Positions 1 through 8,170 of a stretch of DNA of 10,960 bases are shown here, one piece after another. A model generated the notes under the pieces. It was not told where the DNA came from. It saw nothing but the letters and a program-made list of their open reading frames with translations, and did not search any database. Source of the DNA: Anaerolineales bacterium. Lineage in GTDB: Bacteria; Chloroflexota; Anaerolineae; Anaerolineales; UBA4823. Position 1 is the first letter of the stretch. Each line of letters begins with the position of its first letter. A program made the translations under genes and the position numbers. The stretch is from contig JALHTN010000302.1 in NCBI GenBank assembly GCA_022865865.1, positions 1-10,960 on the forward strand. The letters are read 5' to 3'.

Positions 1-569
1 CTCCATACTTCATCAAGATAGGCGTATCCCGCATACAGATTCAGACCTACCGATTCGTATGCCGCCCAATAAGCTTCAAGAATTCCAGAGACGAAAGGGT
101 TATCCAATCGTTTGTAGATCAATAGATGTAATTGGCGATGTTCGAGTTGTGGGATTTGGATCGGAGTGCCGCGTAATTTTTCCCACGCATGCTCGATTAA
201 TTGCTGCAGAACATGATGGTCTTCTTCGGTTAACAAGCGAACTGCCTGGTACCAATAGGCAGCTTCCACATTCCGGCGCAGGTCAGCAAATTTGAGAAAA
301 TTCTCCTGGTCGATCGCAATCGCGTAGGATAAGCTCTGATCTACCGCCGGTCGAAATGAGTATGGCAATCTACGCAGGCCGGTACGGGGTTTGGCTTCAA
401 CTAAACCCAGCGCACGAGCTACTTCCATCTGCTCTCTCAAGGAGGAGACGCTGACTCCCAGCTGCTTGCTCAATACCTGCAAAGAGGGCAAGCGTTCACA
501 ATTTTCATCCACCCGGTTGGTTTCAGCCAGGTATGTCAGGAAATCTGAGGAAAGGTTATTGGGATTCAT
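1..569 (-). CDS. FadR/GntR-family (FCD domain) transcriptional regulator, C-terminus cut by window edge
   Basis: Reverse-strand reading gives 189 residues without a stop before the window edge. Residues about 27-68 form a winged helix-turn-helix (LPSLQVLSKQLGVSVSSLRE, then a wing near RTGLRRL). From about residue 91 an FCD-type ligand-binding helical domain begins (FLKFADLRRNVEAAYW and later EHRQLHLLIYKRLDNPFV). In FCD proteins a D-x-x-x-H pair helps hold a metal; here the first position appears to be His144, followed by His148. The family binds small acids or sugars and usually represses nearby catabolic or transport genes, so targets probably lie left of the window. Start choice: ATG at 569, with GGTGAG about 14 nt upstream; an in-frame ATG at 593 would add eight residues and is equally possible. 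A consensus promoter lies just upstream. The family call is firm; ligand and targets are unknown. Confidence 0.85.
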   Translation of the reverse strand, partial: MNPNNLSSDFLTYLAETNRVDENCERLPSLQVLSKQLGVSVSSLREQMEVARALGLVEAKPRTGLRRLPYSFRPAVDQSLSYAIAIDQENFLKFADLRRNVEAAYWYQAVRLLTEEDHHVLQQLIEHAWEKLRGTPIQIPQLEHRQLHLLIYKRLDNPFVSGILEAYWAAYESVGLNLYAGYAYLDEVW

Positions 570-587
570 CGCGGTTGCATTCTCACC

Positions 588-608
588 AATCATTCGATTA
601 ATATGATT
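588..608. promoter_or_regulatory. Possible operator: inverted repeat in the FCD regulator leader
   Basis: AATCAT (588-593) and ATGATT (603-608) form a perfect 6-bp inverted repeat with a 9-bp spacer, between the predicted transcription start and the start codon. The location suits autorepression, but the arms are short and the region is AT-rich, so chance is a real alternative. Confidence 0.3.
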
Positions 609-623
609 ATTCTGATGATTACT

Positions 624-652
624 ATTTTAACACACCAATCAACCCATGTCAA
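624..652 (-). promoter_or_regulatory. Sigma-70 type promoter for the FCD regulator
   Basis: On the minus strand a perfect -35 box TTGACA (652-647) is followed by a 17-bp spacer and the -10 box TAAAAT (629-624). The expected transcription start is near 617, giving a leader of about 24 or 48 nt depending on which ATG (593 or 569) is used. One copy of the TTGGTG motif lies inside the spacer, which would suit repressor binding. Confidence 0.75.
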
Positions 653-680
653 TAACACCAAACCATAACACCAAACCATA
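652..680. repeat. 13-bp tandem direct repeat upstream of the FCD regulator promoter
   Basis: The unit ATAACACCAAACC occurs twice without mismatch (652-664 and 665-677) plus a 3-base partial copy. It directly abuts the -35 box of the regulator's promoter. On the coding strand each unit contains TTTGGTG, and the same TTGGTG core recurs at 633-638 and 584-589. FadR-like proteins often bind TGGT/ACCA-type half sites, so these could be operator elements; that is inference. Confidence 0.6.
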
Positions 681-943
681 TTTAATTGTAACCATTCCAT
701 CAGTCCAGGAAACCAATCGGAGAACCCGTGCCTCTACACACAACCTCCAGGCCATGTAACTCTGTGGGGCTACACATGTAAGCACACGAATGGGGAGATA
801 ATTTTGAGCGCGTCTACCACGCCTTTGAGCGATTCTCATCCTCTCACGTGGTGATGAAAGCGATTATTGAGGAAATAATTTCCCACTAACATCAGCGGGT
901 ATTAATATTGAATTGGAAGGGAATCACCTTTGATGAGCCGGAA
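681..943. other. Intergenic stretch with no convincing gene
   Basis: No protein with family features is visible on either strand. On the plus strand, positions 782-889 read as an open segment ending in TAA at 887-889 that looks like a protein tail (WGDNFERVYHAFERF near its beginning). It is preceded in frame by a stop at 779-781 and has no start codon or ribosome site. It may be the decayed end of a lost gene; I could not assign a family. A 13-bp palindrome, GGAAATAATTTCC, sits at 871-883 inside it. No clear rho-independent terminator follows the M20 gene that ends at 944. Confidence 0.4.
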
Positions 944-2116
944 TTACTCCAGGAAATCGACGACCACAGAAGCCATCAAGGCTGCTCCGGTTACCAGGGC
1001 ATCCTCATTAAAATCAAATTTTGGGTGGTGGTGACCTGCATCTAAACCTCTTTCGTGATCAGCAGATCCAATAAAGAAATAACAGCCGGGGATATCCTCC
1101 ATCATAAAGGACATGTCCTCCGAACCCATCGTCCGCTCTTGAGTCGAGATATCCGCTTCCGGAAATACTTCCTTTGCTACCTGGTAAACCTGTTGCGCCA
1201 GTTTCGGGTCATTAACCACTGCAGGTGTTACTGGTTGTAGATCAACCTCTGCCTGGCAGCCCATGGCATTAGCCACACCGCTGGCTATTTGATCGAAACG
1301 CTCTAAAACGATCTTACGGATTTCCGGTTTAAAGGTGCGGATCGTGCCCCTTAACTCGACAGTTTCAGGGATGACATTGAAAGCTTCACCGCCGATCATA
1401 CTGGTCACCGTCACTACCGCTGATTCGAGTGGATTCACATTGCGCGACACAATATTCTGCAAGGCTGATATCACTTGAGCCCCTGCTACCACGGGATCGA
1501 TCGTCAAGTATGGGGAAGCACCATGACCTCCCCTCCCTACAATCCTGACCGTAAATCGATCTGAAGCCGACATCGCTGGTCCAGCAGTGACCCCAATCCA
1601 CCCCAATGGCTTATCGTTCCACAAGTGAAGGGACAGGCATCGATCAGGTTTAGGATTATCCAAAACTCCATCAGCAACCATGGCTTGAGCACCCCCTAAA
1701 CCCTCCTCCGCTGGTTGGAAAACAAATTTTACAGTTCCTCCAAGCTCACTTTTATGTGCGTCCAGCATACGTGCTACAGTCAATCCAATCGCGGTGTGGC
1801 CATCATGACCACAAGCGTGCATGACGCCTGGAGTCTGAGAAGCATATTCTGCACCCGTCTCTTCCTGTATAGGAAGAGCATCCATATCAAAGCGGACTAA
1901 TAAAACTGGTCCTGGTTGGGCACCTTCAAGCGTAGCCACGACACCCGTTTTTCCTACTCCCGTACTCACCTCTAAACCCAATTCCATGAGATCCCGCGCC
2001 ACGATCCCTGCGGTGCGTACTTCTTGAAATCCCAATTCTGGGTTGCGGTGAAAATCTCGACGCATTTCCCGGGTGTACGGAGATAATTCTCGTGCTTCAC
2101 CTATGAAATCAACCAT
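944..2116 (-). CDS. M20D-family metallo-amidohydrolase (N-acyl amino acid / hippurate hydrolase type)
   Basis: A 390-residue cytoplasmic protein of the usual length for M20D peptidase-like amidohydrolases, which cleave an N-acyl group from an amino acid or similar amine using a two-metal centre. The expected metal and catalytic residues are visible: HACGHDGH at 100-107 (Cys102, His104), the catalytic PAEEG at 135-139 (Glu137, Glu138), His164 in SLHLW, GRGGHGAS at 194-201 in the lid/dimerisation domain, and HHPKFDF near 363-369. The start is ATG with a strong GGAGG (2125-2121) four bases upstream. It is last in the minus-strand train, 123 bp behind the PIG-L gene, so it may be read through or have its own weak promoter. 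The substrate (N-acetyl amino acid, hippurate, IAA conjugate and others) cannot be told from sequence. Confidence 0.93.
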   Translation of the reverse strand: MVDFIGEARELSPYTREMRRDFHRNPELGFQEVRTAGIVARDLMELGLEVSTGVGKTGVVATLEGAQPGPVLLVRFDMDALPIQEETGAEYASQTPGVMHACGHDGHTAIGLTVARMLDAHKSELGGTVKFVFQPAEEGLGGAQAMVADGVLDNPKPDRCLSLHLWNDKPLGWIGVTAGPAMSASDRFTVRIVGRGGHGASPYLTIDPVVAGAQVISALQNIVSRNVNPLESAVVTVTSMIGGEAFNVIPETVELRGTIRTFKPEIRKIVLERFDQIASGVANAMGCQAEVDLQPVTPAVVNDPKLAQQVYQVAKEVFPEADISTQERTMGSEDMSFMMEDIPGCYFFIGSADHERGLDAGHHHPKFDFNEDALVTGAALMASVVVDFLE

Positions 2117-2239
2117 GCCGCCTCCATAATTTATTTACAAGGGCCTCTGAAATGGAAATTGGATTCTAATTTCTCGATCCTCAATAATTGGTTAATAAAA
2201 ACCTGATCTACCAAGCATCTTCCCACGCAAAGAATAACC

Positions 2240-2971
2240 TCATCCCAAAACCAATCTTTTAAAATATTCCTCATAGCGAGGCTTTTCCAGACTGCTGTCG
2301 GGGGTGTGCCTGGAGCGCATCCGCTCTTCGAGTTGTGCTCGATCACCTATTTGGCTTTTATGCTCACTGAGAGCGCGCAGCTTCAAATCCCAGTGGTCTG
2401 TTATGTCTACAGACACATCTGGATCTCGAGGCAAAGAGATCCAAACCTCACGAACAATATGCGGTTCAAGCTGCTCATCGCGCCATAACTCAATGAAATA
2501 TAAGTGATCTCGGGCAGCGGGGAAAACGGCATCCAGGGTTGCCTGACCTGCTGCCCGGTGATCAGGATGGTTCAAATACGTCTCGCGCACATACAGGTTG
2601 GTAGGGTCACAGGTTACCAATATATCTGGCTGCTCCTGCCGGATCACACGTGTGATCTCTTTCCGTAAATTCATATCGGGCACCAAATAACCATCCGGAT
2701 AATCCAGGAAACGGACATTGTGAACACCTAGAATCGCTGCCGCGGCTCGCTGCTCCTCCTGACGCAAGGAACATAAAGCAGCAGAGGTGAGAGAACGATC
2801 TTTCGTGCCTTTATCCCCGCACGTTAACAGGCAGTATGCAACTTGATGGCCAGCCAGCGTCCACCGCGCGATGGTTCCACCACAAAAAAACTCTGGATCA
2901 TCTGGGTGAGCCAGTATCACAAGGATCCGTTGTGGTGCGTCCCAATTATCTGGAATTTCGTCGGGGTTCAA
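2240..2971 (-). CDS. PIG-L family zinc-dependent deacetylase (LmbE-like)
   Basis: A 243-residue protein of the GlcNAc-PI de-N-acetylase (LmbE/MshB/BshB) superfamily, which removes acetyl groups from N-acetylglucosaminyl or related substrates. AHPDD at 21-25 and HPDHR at 135-139 supply the zinc ligands (by analogy His22, Asp25, His138) and the catalytic aspartate Asp24. The start is a TTG at 2971 whose bases overlap the stop of the upstream ricT gene (TTGA, 4 bp). AAAGGA lies about five bases before it, and the next in-frame Met is residue 100, so TTG is almost certainly the true start. Members of the family act in mycothiol and bacillithiol synthesis, in glycan modification and in secondary metabolism. 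Nothing here singles out one of these; a role in low-molecular-weight thiol chemistry would fit the redox context but is speculative. Confidence 0.92.
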   Translation of the reverse strand: MNPDEIPDNWDAPQRILVILAHPDDPEFFCGGTIARWTLAGHQVAYCLLTCGDKGTKDRSLTSAALCSLRQEEQRAAAAILGVHNVRFLDYPDGYLVPDMNLRKEITRVIRQEQPDILVTCDPTNLYVRETYLNHPDHRAAGQATLDAVFPAARDHLYFIELWRDEQLEPHIVREVWISLPRDPDVSVDITDHWDLKLRALSEHKSQIGDRAQLEERMRSRHTPDSSLEKPRYEEYFKRLVLG

Positions 2972-3885
2972 TTCGTTCCTTTACCACAATCGCATTCACC
3001 ATTTTCATGTTTACCACATGGTTCTTGCGATTTTCTGCGCAGTGCTTCCATTTCATCCCATGGTTGAAGATCCATGCGACCAAATTCCTCCCGTCCTACC
3101 CCCTCCACATCCACCAGCACAGAGTCCTTGAGAGGGTAAGTGTCTAAAACTTTGCCCTCCCCCTGCGGTGTAATTACTCGCTTATTCCGTTTGGGGAGCT
3201 GTTTTCGGGCTTCAATATATTGCTGGTATTCATAGACTAAGCAACACCGTAAACGTCCACACATGCCGGTTATTTCTGAAGGGGTCAAGGAAATTCCCTG
3301 CTCTTTAGCCATCTTGATGGATATCGGGCTGAATTCCGTCAAGAAAGTTGAGCAGCATTGGGATTCCATTCCGCAAGCTCCCATTCCACCGATAATTTTG
3401 GCTACGTCACGAGGACCAATCTGGCGCAATTCAACTTGAGACTGTTGATAGGTCCGTTGGAGAGCTTTTTTCAGGGACTTGAGTTCGATCCGCTCTTCAG
3501 TTTCTGTGCTGTATAAAAAGGAGAGACGTTTTCCATCAAAAGTATATTCCGCGGAGATGATTTTAACCCCCTCGAGTTTTAATTCTGCCGCTTTCTCCCG
3601 GCAATTAATCATCGCCTCCAAGGCTTTGCGCTGCCAGAGCTGGCGCATTAAGAGATCCCGAGGAGTAGCTTTGCGGGTAATCGGTTTCCATGAACCATGG
3701 GGTGGGCGAGATGGATCTTCAAGCAGCTGAACCACTTCTCCCAATTGCTTCCCTCGGCTGGTTTCCACAACCGCATAGTCCCCAGCACGTAAGTCACGAA
3801 ATTCCCTTGCATCAAAATGGTAAATTTTTCCGACCTTGTGAAATCGAATACCTACGACCATAGAATTTGTCTGATTCATCATCAT
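2968..3885 (-). CDS. ricT: PSP1 domain protein, RicT/YaaT family
   Basis: A 305-residue protein matching the PSP1/RicT (YaaT) family. The N-terminal half has the typical opening [16 protein letters not shown] and a [17 protein letters not shown] segment. The family's conserved cysteine signatures follow: [11 protein letters not shown] (Cys171, 177, 178) and [13 protein letters not shown] (Cys209, 214, 215). In Bacillus the Ric (YlbF-YmcA-YaaT) complex carries [4Fe-4S] clusters and affects RNase Y action, sporulation and competence. Unusually, the C-terminus adds a second cysteine patch (Cys290, Cys298, Cys300, with His293). The gene begins with three consecutive ATG codons at 3885-3877, the first overlapping the TGA of the ATPase gene by 4 bp (ATGA). 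The stop overlaps the TTG of the next gene. The tight overlaps imply translational coupling with an Fe-S carrier. Family assignment is strong; the biological role here is not known. Confidence 0.9.
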   Translation of the reverse strand: MMMNQTNSMVVGIRFHKVGKIYHFDAREFRDLRAGDYAVVETSRGKQLGEVVQLLEDPSRPPHGSWKPITRKATPRDLLMRQLWQRKALEAMINCREKAAELKLEGVKIISAEYTFDGKRLSFLYSTETEERIELKSLKKALQRTYQQSQVELRQIGPRDVAKIIGGMGACGMESQCCSTFLTEFSPISIKMAKEQGISLTPSEITGMCGRLRCCLVYEYQQYIEARKQLPKRNKRVITPQGEGKVLDTYPLKDSVLVDVEGVGREEFGRMDLQPWDEMEALRRKSQEPCGKHENGECDCGKGTN

Positions 3886-4967
3886 CCGACCATTGTGATG
3901 GGAATGAAATCGTTATTCTGAACAGCAGCTACGCTGATTTTAGCAGCGACATCCATTGCCACCGCATTCAGAGCCAGGGAAACTGGAGAATCTGGTTGGC
4001 TGATAGTAACCGGCACACCCAAGTCCCCGCCTTCACGAACCGCGGGATCCATCGGGATGGACCCAATAAATGGTACACCACTCTCCGCTGCTAAGCGTTC
4101 GCCACCACCCGTGCCAAACACATCCATGCGAGTCCCATCTGGCAGTTCTAGATAGCTCATATTCTCAACGATGCCGAAAATTGGCACATTCATTTGACGG
4201 AACATCTCCAGGCCACGCCGGGCATCATCCAGCGATACCTGTTGGGGTAAAGTGACGATTATGCCACCGCTTAAGGGAAGGGATTGAGCAAGACTCAAAC
4301 CAGCATCCCCGGTTCCAGGTGGCAGGTCGATCACCAGATAATCCAGCTCTCCCCATTCCACATCGCTTAAGAATTGGCGGATAGCCGAGTGAAGCATAGG
4401 ACCGCGCCAGATTAAGGGTTGGTCGGCTTTCACCATGAATCCGATCGACATCAATTTGACTCCATAAGACTCTGCTGGATAGAGCTTGTCTTCACCTGCA
4501 GCAGGCAATCGATCAACACCCATCATTGTTGGAATATTTGGGCCATAAATATCTGCATCCAGCAATCCCACCCGGGCTCCGGATTTTGCTAATATAACCG
4601 CCAGATTGACTGCCAGGGTGCTTTTACCCACTCCCCCTTTTCCAGATGCGACTGCAATGGCGTTGCGAATCGGCAGTTTCAAGATTCCACGCGGCCTGCC
4701 ATCCGCAGGCACATTGGCATCCAATTTGACTGCCACATTTTTAACTCCCGGAATTGACGCCACAGCTTCCCGCGTTTCTCGTTCAATCTGATCACGCAGA
4801 GGGCAGGCTGGGGTAGTGAGCATAACTGTAAAACCAACATCACCATCCTGGATCTGTACATCGCGAATCATGTTCAGGCTGACCAAATCTTTGTGCAGCT
4901 CAGGCTCCTGGACCTTGCCCAGAGCAGCCATGATCGCTTCTTCACTTACAGGATTTATATTTACCAT
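3882..4967 (-). CDS. apbC: Mrp/ApbC (NBP35/Ind1-like) P-loop iron-sulfur carrier ATPase
   Basis: A 361-residue protein with an N-terminal MIP18/DUF59 (FeSCA) domain (about 1-85, with conserved TTPACPL at 51-57) followed by a ParA/MinD-type ATPase. It has the deviant P-loop GKGGVGKST (109-117), [14 protein letters not shown] (137-150), WRGPM (188-191) and DLPPGTGD (214-221). The family transfers Fe-S clusters to apoproteins, and the mitochondrial relative Ind1/NUBPL serves complex I, which fits a gene directly behind nuoI. Odd: the usual CxxC after ENMSY is replaced by LELPDGTR, so the only cysteine left is Cys55 in the DUF59 domain. Start: ATG at 4967 has AAGGA eight bases upstream and gives the family's usual N-terminus. 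An in-frame ATG at 5003 (373 residues) has no ribosome site. The stop overlaps the ricT start. Confidence 0.93.
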   Translation of the reverse strand: MVNINPVSEEAIMAALGKVQEPELHKDLVSLNMIRDVQIQDGDVGFTVMLTTPACPLRDQIERETREAVASIPGVKNVAVKLDANVPADGRPRGILKLPIRNAIAVASGKGGVGKSTLAVNLAVILAKSGARVGLLDADIYGPNIPTMMGVDRLPAAGEDKLYPAESYGVKLMSIGFMVKADQPLIWRGPMLHSAIRQFLSDVEWGELDYLVIDLPPGTGDAGLSLAQSLPLSGGIIVTLPQQVSLDDARRGLEMFRQMNVPIFGIVENMSYLELPDGTRMDVFGTGGGERLAAESGVPFIGSIPMDPAVREGGDLGVPVTISQPDSPVSLALNAVAMDVAAKISVAAVQNNDFIPITMVG

Positions 4968-5055
4968 ACCAATTTTCCTTGTCCAATCTACCTTGAAATT
5001 CATTATTAAGGTCTAGACAGAAACCTGATAATGAGCAACCAGAAATATGATCTAC

Positions 5056-5697
5056 CTAACCAGTTTTTTCCATACGAGCTGCCTTCTTTGCAGCTTTTGC
5101 GGCTTCAGCTTCTGCACGTGCAGCTTCCTCACGGGCATAATTTGTGGGTCGAATGGAGGCATAATACGAAAGAGGTCTTGAAAGCCGCTCTTTATTGAAA
5201 ATGTTATTCTCCTGGCGGTTATACACTGAGATTTCGTAATCGTGATCCATTTTGATCGCATCAAAAGGACAGAATTCTGCACATAAACCACAATTCATGC
5301 ATATATCAACATCGATAAAAAACTCAGCCGGCTCTGGGACAGGTCGGCCTGTATCTGGGTTGTTGGAGCGTTCAATCCAAATACACTGCGGCGGGCAAAC
5401 TTTGGCACATATTCCGCAGGAAGTACAGCGATCTTTTTGCTTCCCATCTTCGTTTACCTCATAGATCAGGAAGGGGATAAAACGAAATTCTTCCGGCACT
5501 GGCAGCTTCTCTTCCGGGTATTGCACAGTAAAAATTCCGGTGACATCGGAGCTCTTGCGACTTTCAATCCCTTCTAACGTATAATAACGCCGTTTCCCGC
5601 GCGCCAACCAGCGGATATCCTCCAGATAGGTATTCATGAAGTGTTTAAAGGTAATGCCTAAACCCTTCAGAAGTCCCTTACCATACATATCATCCAT
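5056..5697 (-). CDS. nuoI: NADH-quinone oxidoreductase subunit I (ferredoxin-like 2x[4Fe-4S])
   Basis: A complex I peripheral-arm subunit that carries clusters N6a and N6b and passes electrons toward NuoB. Two classic motifs are present: C-x2-C-x2-C-x3-CP at residues 91-102 (CTSCGICAKVCP) and at 133-144 (CMNCGLCAEFCP). An N-terminal amphipathic stretch (GLGITFKHFMNTYLEDI) matches the family's membrane-contact helix. The C-terminus ends in an Ala/Glu/Lys-rich, probably helical tail of about 25 residues that is not part of the core fold. Start: ATG at 5697 with GGAG at 5708-5705, seven bases away. A TTG at 5703 is in frame but lacks good spacing. It lies 62 bp after nuoCD, with no nuoH between them although that is the common order. 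The next gene, the Fe-S carrier ATPase, starts 88 bp on. Confidence 0.96.
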   Translation of the reverse strand: MDDMYGKGLLKGLGITFKHFMNTYLEDIRWLARGKRRYYTLEGIESRKSSDVTGIFTVQYPEEKLPVPEEFRFIPFLIYEVNEDGKQKDRCTSCGICAKVCPPQCIWIERSNNPDTGRPVPEPAEFFIDVDICMNCGLCAEFCPFDAIKMDHDYEISVYNRQENNIFNKERLSRPLSYYASIRPTNYAREEAARAEAEAAKAAKKAARMEKTG

Positions 5698-5759
5698 AAT
5701 CAAACTCCGTTGTAGAAGCTCCGATAGAACTCAAATCCTGGGATGAATACCCCTGAAAA

Positions 5760-7502
5760 TCAGCGGTCTGTTTCACCCAACACAATATCGATAGAACCCA
5801 AGATTGATACTACATCTGCAATCTTGTAATTCTTGCACATCACACCCAGGGGGGTCAGGTTGATAAATGAAGGTGCTCGCACGTGGTATCGCCATGGATT
5901 CGGTTTTCCATTAGATACAACATAAAAGCCTAATTCGCCTTTTGGTCCTTCTACACGACCATAAGCTTCTCCAGCCGGTACACGCACCTGGTATTGTGGT
6001 TTGCCTTCTTGAATGGGTCCATCAGGGATTTCCCGGATAACCTGCTCCAAGATGCGAATACTCTGGCGGATTTCATCCAACCGGATCAGGTATCGATCGT
6101 AGATATCGCCATGGTAGCGGACCGCAACATCAAAATCAAAACGATCATAAATACTGTAAGGATCTGCTCGACGAATATCATATGGAACCCCAGATGCTCG
6201 CATCACAGGACCGACTGCAGAATGAGAGATCGCTTCTTCTGCGGTAAGCACGCCAATGCCAATCGTTCGCATGCGGATGATCTCATTGTTAGTCAAGAAG
6301 GTATCCAGTTCATCAATTTTCTTTGGCAGTCTATCCAGGACAAAGCTTTTAACTTGTTCAAAAACTCCATCCGGAAGATCCCTGGCAACCCCAGCAAAGC
6401 GGTAGTAATTACACATCATGCGCGAACCGCTTACCGCTTCGAAGATATCGAGAATCAGCTCGCGCTCTTCAAATGCGTACAGCAATGGGGTGAAGAATGC
6501 TCCCAGGTCATTCAACAGGAAACCGATAGCGGCAAGGTGATTAACGATACGGGTTAGCTCAGCCATCATTACCCGGATGTACTCAGCTCGCTCCGGAGGT
6601 TTTACACCCATCAGCTTCTCAACAGCCAAAACATAACCAAAATTATTACTCATCGAGTTAAAGTAATCTAATCGATCGGTGAAGGGAATATTCATCAAGT
6701 AGGTGTTGCGCTCGCCAATTTTTTCATGATTGCGATGCAGGTAGCCCATGACTGGCTCGAGATCAACTACTGTCTCCCCCTCCAAGCGAACCACCATGCG
6801 GAATACCCCATGTGTCGATGGGTGCTGTGGACCCAAATTGACGATGATCTGGTCTGTGCTTATAGCTGTTTCGCTGACCGGGTGATCAAGCCTACCTACG
6901 TTTTGATAGACTACAGACTCACCCTCCGCTGTCCATTCACTCGGATCGAATCCCTCGGGATAATCCACATTCTTATTAAATGGATTGTTTTCCTCCACCC
7001 GGATCACTTCTCCACCTGGCCAACGACTCTTAAAAGGTTTTTCTTCCTGCTCGAAAAACGGCTCCTGCCAGTCTTTTCGCAGCGGGTGACCATTAAAACC
7101 CTCCCACAGTAAAACCCGTTTAAGATTAGGATGATCTTCGAAGCGGATGCCAAGTAGATCCCAGGCCTCACGCTCCTGCAACTCCGCCCCAGGAAATTCA
7201 GGAGTGAGCGATGGTACTACTGGATTCTCCCGCGGTACCTGCACCTTGTAGACTAAGCCAGATCCTCCAGTTGTCTGGAAAGTATGATAAACGACTTCCA
7301 TCTTATCCTCTGGCATGTAATCCACTCCAGTGACTGAAGATAAGAAGTCATAACCAAATTCATCCCGTAAAGCGACTGCAAACTCAACTAACTTTTCAGC
7401 TGGAACGATATACCCCTCATATCCATTGCGTTGATCGCGAACAATTTCTGGAAATCGTTCTTCTAATTCCGTCTTCTCTTCAACAAGGACCTCTTCACTC
7501 AT
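5760..7502 (-). CDS. nuoCD: Fused NADH-quinone oxidoreductase subunits C and D
   Basis: A 580-residue fusion. The NuoC (30-kDa subunit) part covers about 1-165, with the family signature [20 protein letters not shown] (110-129) and GHPLRKDW (138-145). A linker of about 50 residues follows. The NuoD (49-kDa subunit) part covers about 215-580, with [11 protein letters not shown] (223-233), [11 protein letters not shown] (254-264), and the C-terminal [11 protein letters not shown]. NuoC docks on NuoD, and NuoD forms the quinone pocket with NuoB; His227 and His231 lie in the pocket loop by family analogy. Fusions of C and D are known in several bacterial groups. There is a GGGAG (7514-7510) seven bases before the ATG, and the gap after nuoB is 14 bp. 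The reading frame is intact with no frameshift at the junction. Confidence 0.97.
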   Translation of the reverse strand: MSEEVLVEEKTELEERFPEIVRDQRNGYEGYIVPAEKLVEFAVALRDEFGYDFLSSVTGVDYMPEDKMEVVYHTFQTTGGSGLVYKVQVPRENPVVPSLTPEFPGAELQEREAWDLLGIRFEDHPNLKRVLLWEGFNGHPLRKDWQEPFFEQEEKPFKSRWPGGEVIRVEENNPFNKNVDYPEGFDPSEWTAEGESVVYQNVGRLDHPVSETAISTDQIIVNLGPQHPSTHGVFRMVVRLEGETVVDLEPVMGYLHRNHEKIGERNTYLMNIPFTDRLDYFNSMSNNFGYVLAVEKLMGVKPPERAEYIRVMMAELTRIVNHLAAIGFLLNDLGAFFTPLLYAFEERELILDIFEAVSGSRMMCNYYRFAGVARDLPDGVFEQVKSFVLDRLPKKIDELDTFLTNNEIIRMRTIGIGVLTAEEAISHSAVGPVMRASGVPYDIRRADPYSIYDRFDFDVAVRYHGDIYDRYLIRLDEIRQSIRILEQVIREIPDGPIQEGKPQYQVRVPAGEAYGRVEGPKGELGFYVVSNGKPNPWRYHVRAPSFINLTPLGVMCKNYKIADVVSILGSIDIVLGETDR

Positions 7503-7516
7503 CTCTTCACTCCCAA

Positions 7517-8170
7517 TTAGGCTTGATCTGCCGCGGGGACCTCTTGATCCTCAGCCAGCTTTTCAGTGCTATATTGTTTGATCATTTCGTACTCGCGGGG
7601 ATCCATCAAGTCGGGACCCAAAATAGGGACGGGGACCGGATCAAGCTGGTCTTTACTGTACCAGCGTACATTCTTGATTGATTGCTGATCGATCTTTCTC
7701 TGGAGCGTGATCAACCCGTGCAGCAGAGCTTGAGGCGTTGGTGGGCAGCCTGGGACATAAACATCCACCGGGATGAATTTATCGACCCCATCCACCACGC
7801 TGTAACCCTCCTTGAATGGGCCTCCACCAGAAGCACAAGCACCCATCGCCAGAACATATTTTGGTTCTGGCATCTGGTTGTACAGGCGAACTATCTGGGG
7901 GATCATCTTCTTGGTCACGGTTCCAGACACGATCATCAAATCACTCTGCCGAGGGCTGGGACGCATAACCTCCATGCCAAAGCGTGAGAAATCGAAGCGA
8001 CTTGTTGCCGCACAGATCATCTCGATCCCACAGCAGGCAAGTCCAAACATCATTGGCCAGATCGAATTCCGCCGGCTCCAGTTGTAGACTTTATCCAGTG
8101 TGGTTATGGCCACCTGGCCCTCCATCTCGGGAGGGATATCGTATTTGGGGGAATTGAATGCTTCCGTCAT
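7517..8170 (-). CDS. nuoB: NADH-quinone oxidoreductase subunit B (cluster N2 subunit)
   Basis: A 217-residue subunit that binds the terminal [4Fe-4S] cluster N2 and hands electrons to quinone at the NuoB-NuoD interface. The four ligands are visible: the tandem Cys46-Cys47 in GLACCGIEM, Cys112 in MGACASGGG, and Cys142 in [27 protein letters not shown] (57-75) is another family hallmark. The C-terminal 40 residues or so are a less conserved extension. The ATG overlaps the TGA of iscX (ATGA, 8167-8170). AAGGG lies just before it and GGAGG slightly further upstream, so translation is probably coupled to iscX. nuoA, which usually precedes nuoB, is absent, and iscX occupies that place. Confidence 0.97.
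   Translation of the reverse strand: MTEAFNSPKYDIPPEMEGQVAITTLDKVYNWSRRNSIWPMMFGLACCGIEMICAATSRFDFSRFGMEVMRPSPRQSDLMIVSGTVTKKMIPQIVRLYNQMPEPKYVLAMGACASGGGPFKEGYSVVDGVDKFIPVDVYVPGCPPTPQALLHGLITLQRKIDQQSIKNVRWYSKDQLDPVPVPILGPDLMDPREYEMIKQYSTEKLAEDQEVPAADQA

Noticed and set aside
652..680. Beginning of a CRISPR array
   Set aside because: Only two adjacent 13-bp copies without spacers.
639..839. A 66-codon minus-strand open frame in the intergenic gap
   Set aside because: It runs over the promoter and tandem repeat of the FCD regulator, its sequence has no regular pattern, and no ribosome site precedes it.
871..883. Terminator for the M20 gene
   Set aside because: The GGAAATAATTTCC palindrome has only a 1-base centre, cannot form a normal hairpin loop and has no U tract in the right place.
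5001..5003. ATG at 5003 as the start of the Mrp/ApbC ATPase
   Set aside because: No ribosome site precedes it, and the extra 12 residues are not typical of the family; ATG 4967 has AAGGA at good spacing. Not excluded completely.
5004..5055. Separate promoter for the Mrp/ApbC gene in the gap after nuoI
   Set aside because: A TAATAAT-like -10 is present but no -35 at acceptable spacing, so co-transcription is the simpler view.
5701..5703. TTG as the start of nuoI
   Set aside because: The ATG two codons later (5697) has a GGAG seven bases upstream; the TTG would be too close to it.
5994..6557. A 187-codon plus-strand open frame
   Set aside because: It lies wholly inside nuoCD on the opposite strand, has no family features or ribosome site, and nuoCD is unmistakable.
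6726..7112. A 128-codon plus-strand open frame
   Set aside because: Antisense to the conserved NuoC/NuoD region; composition looks like a reverse-complement shadow.
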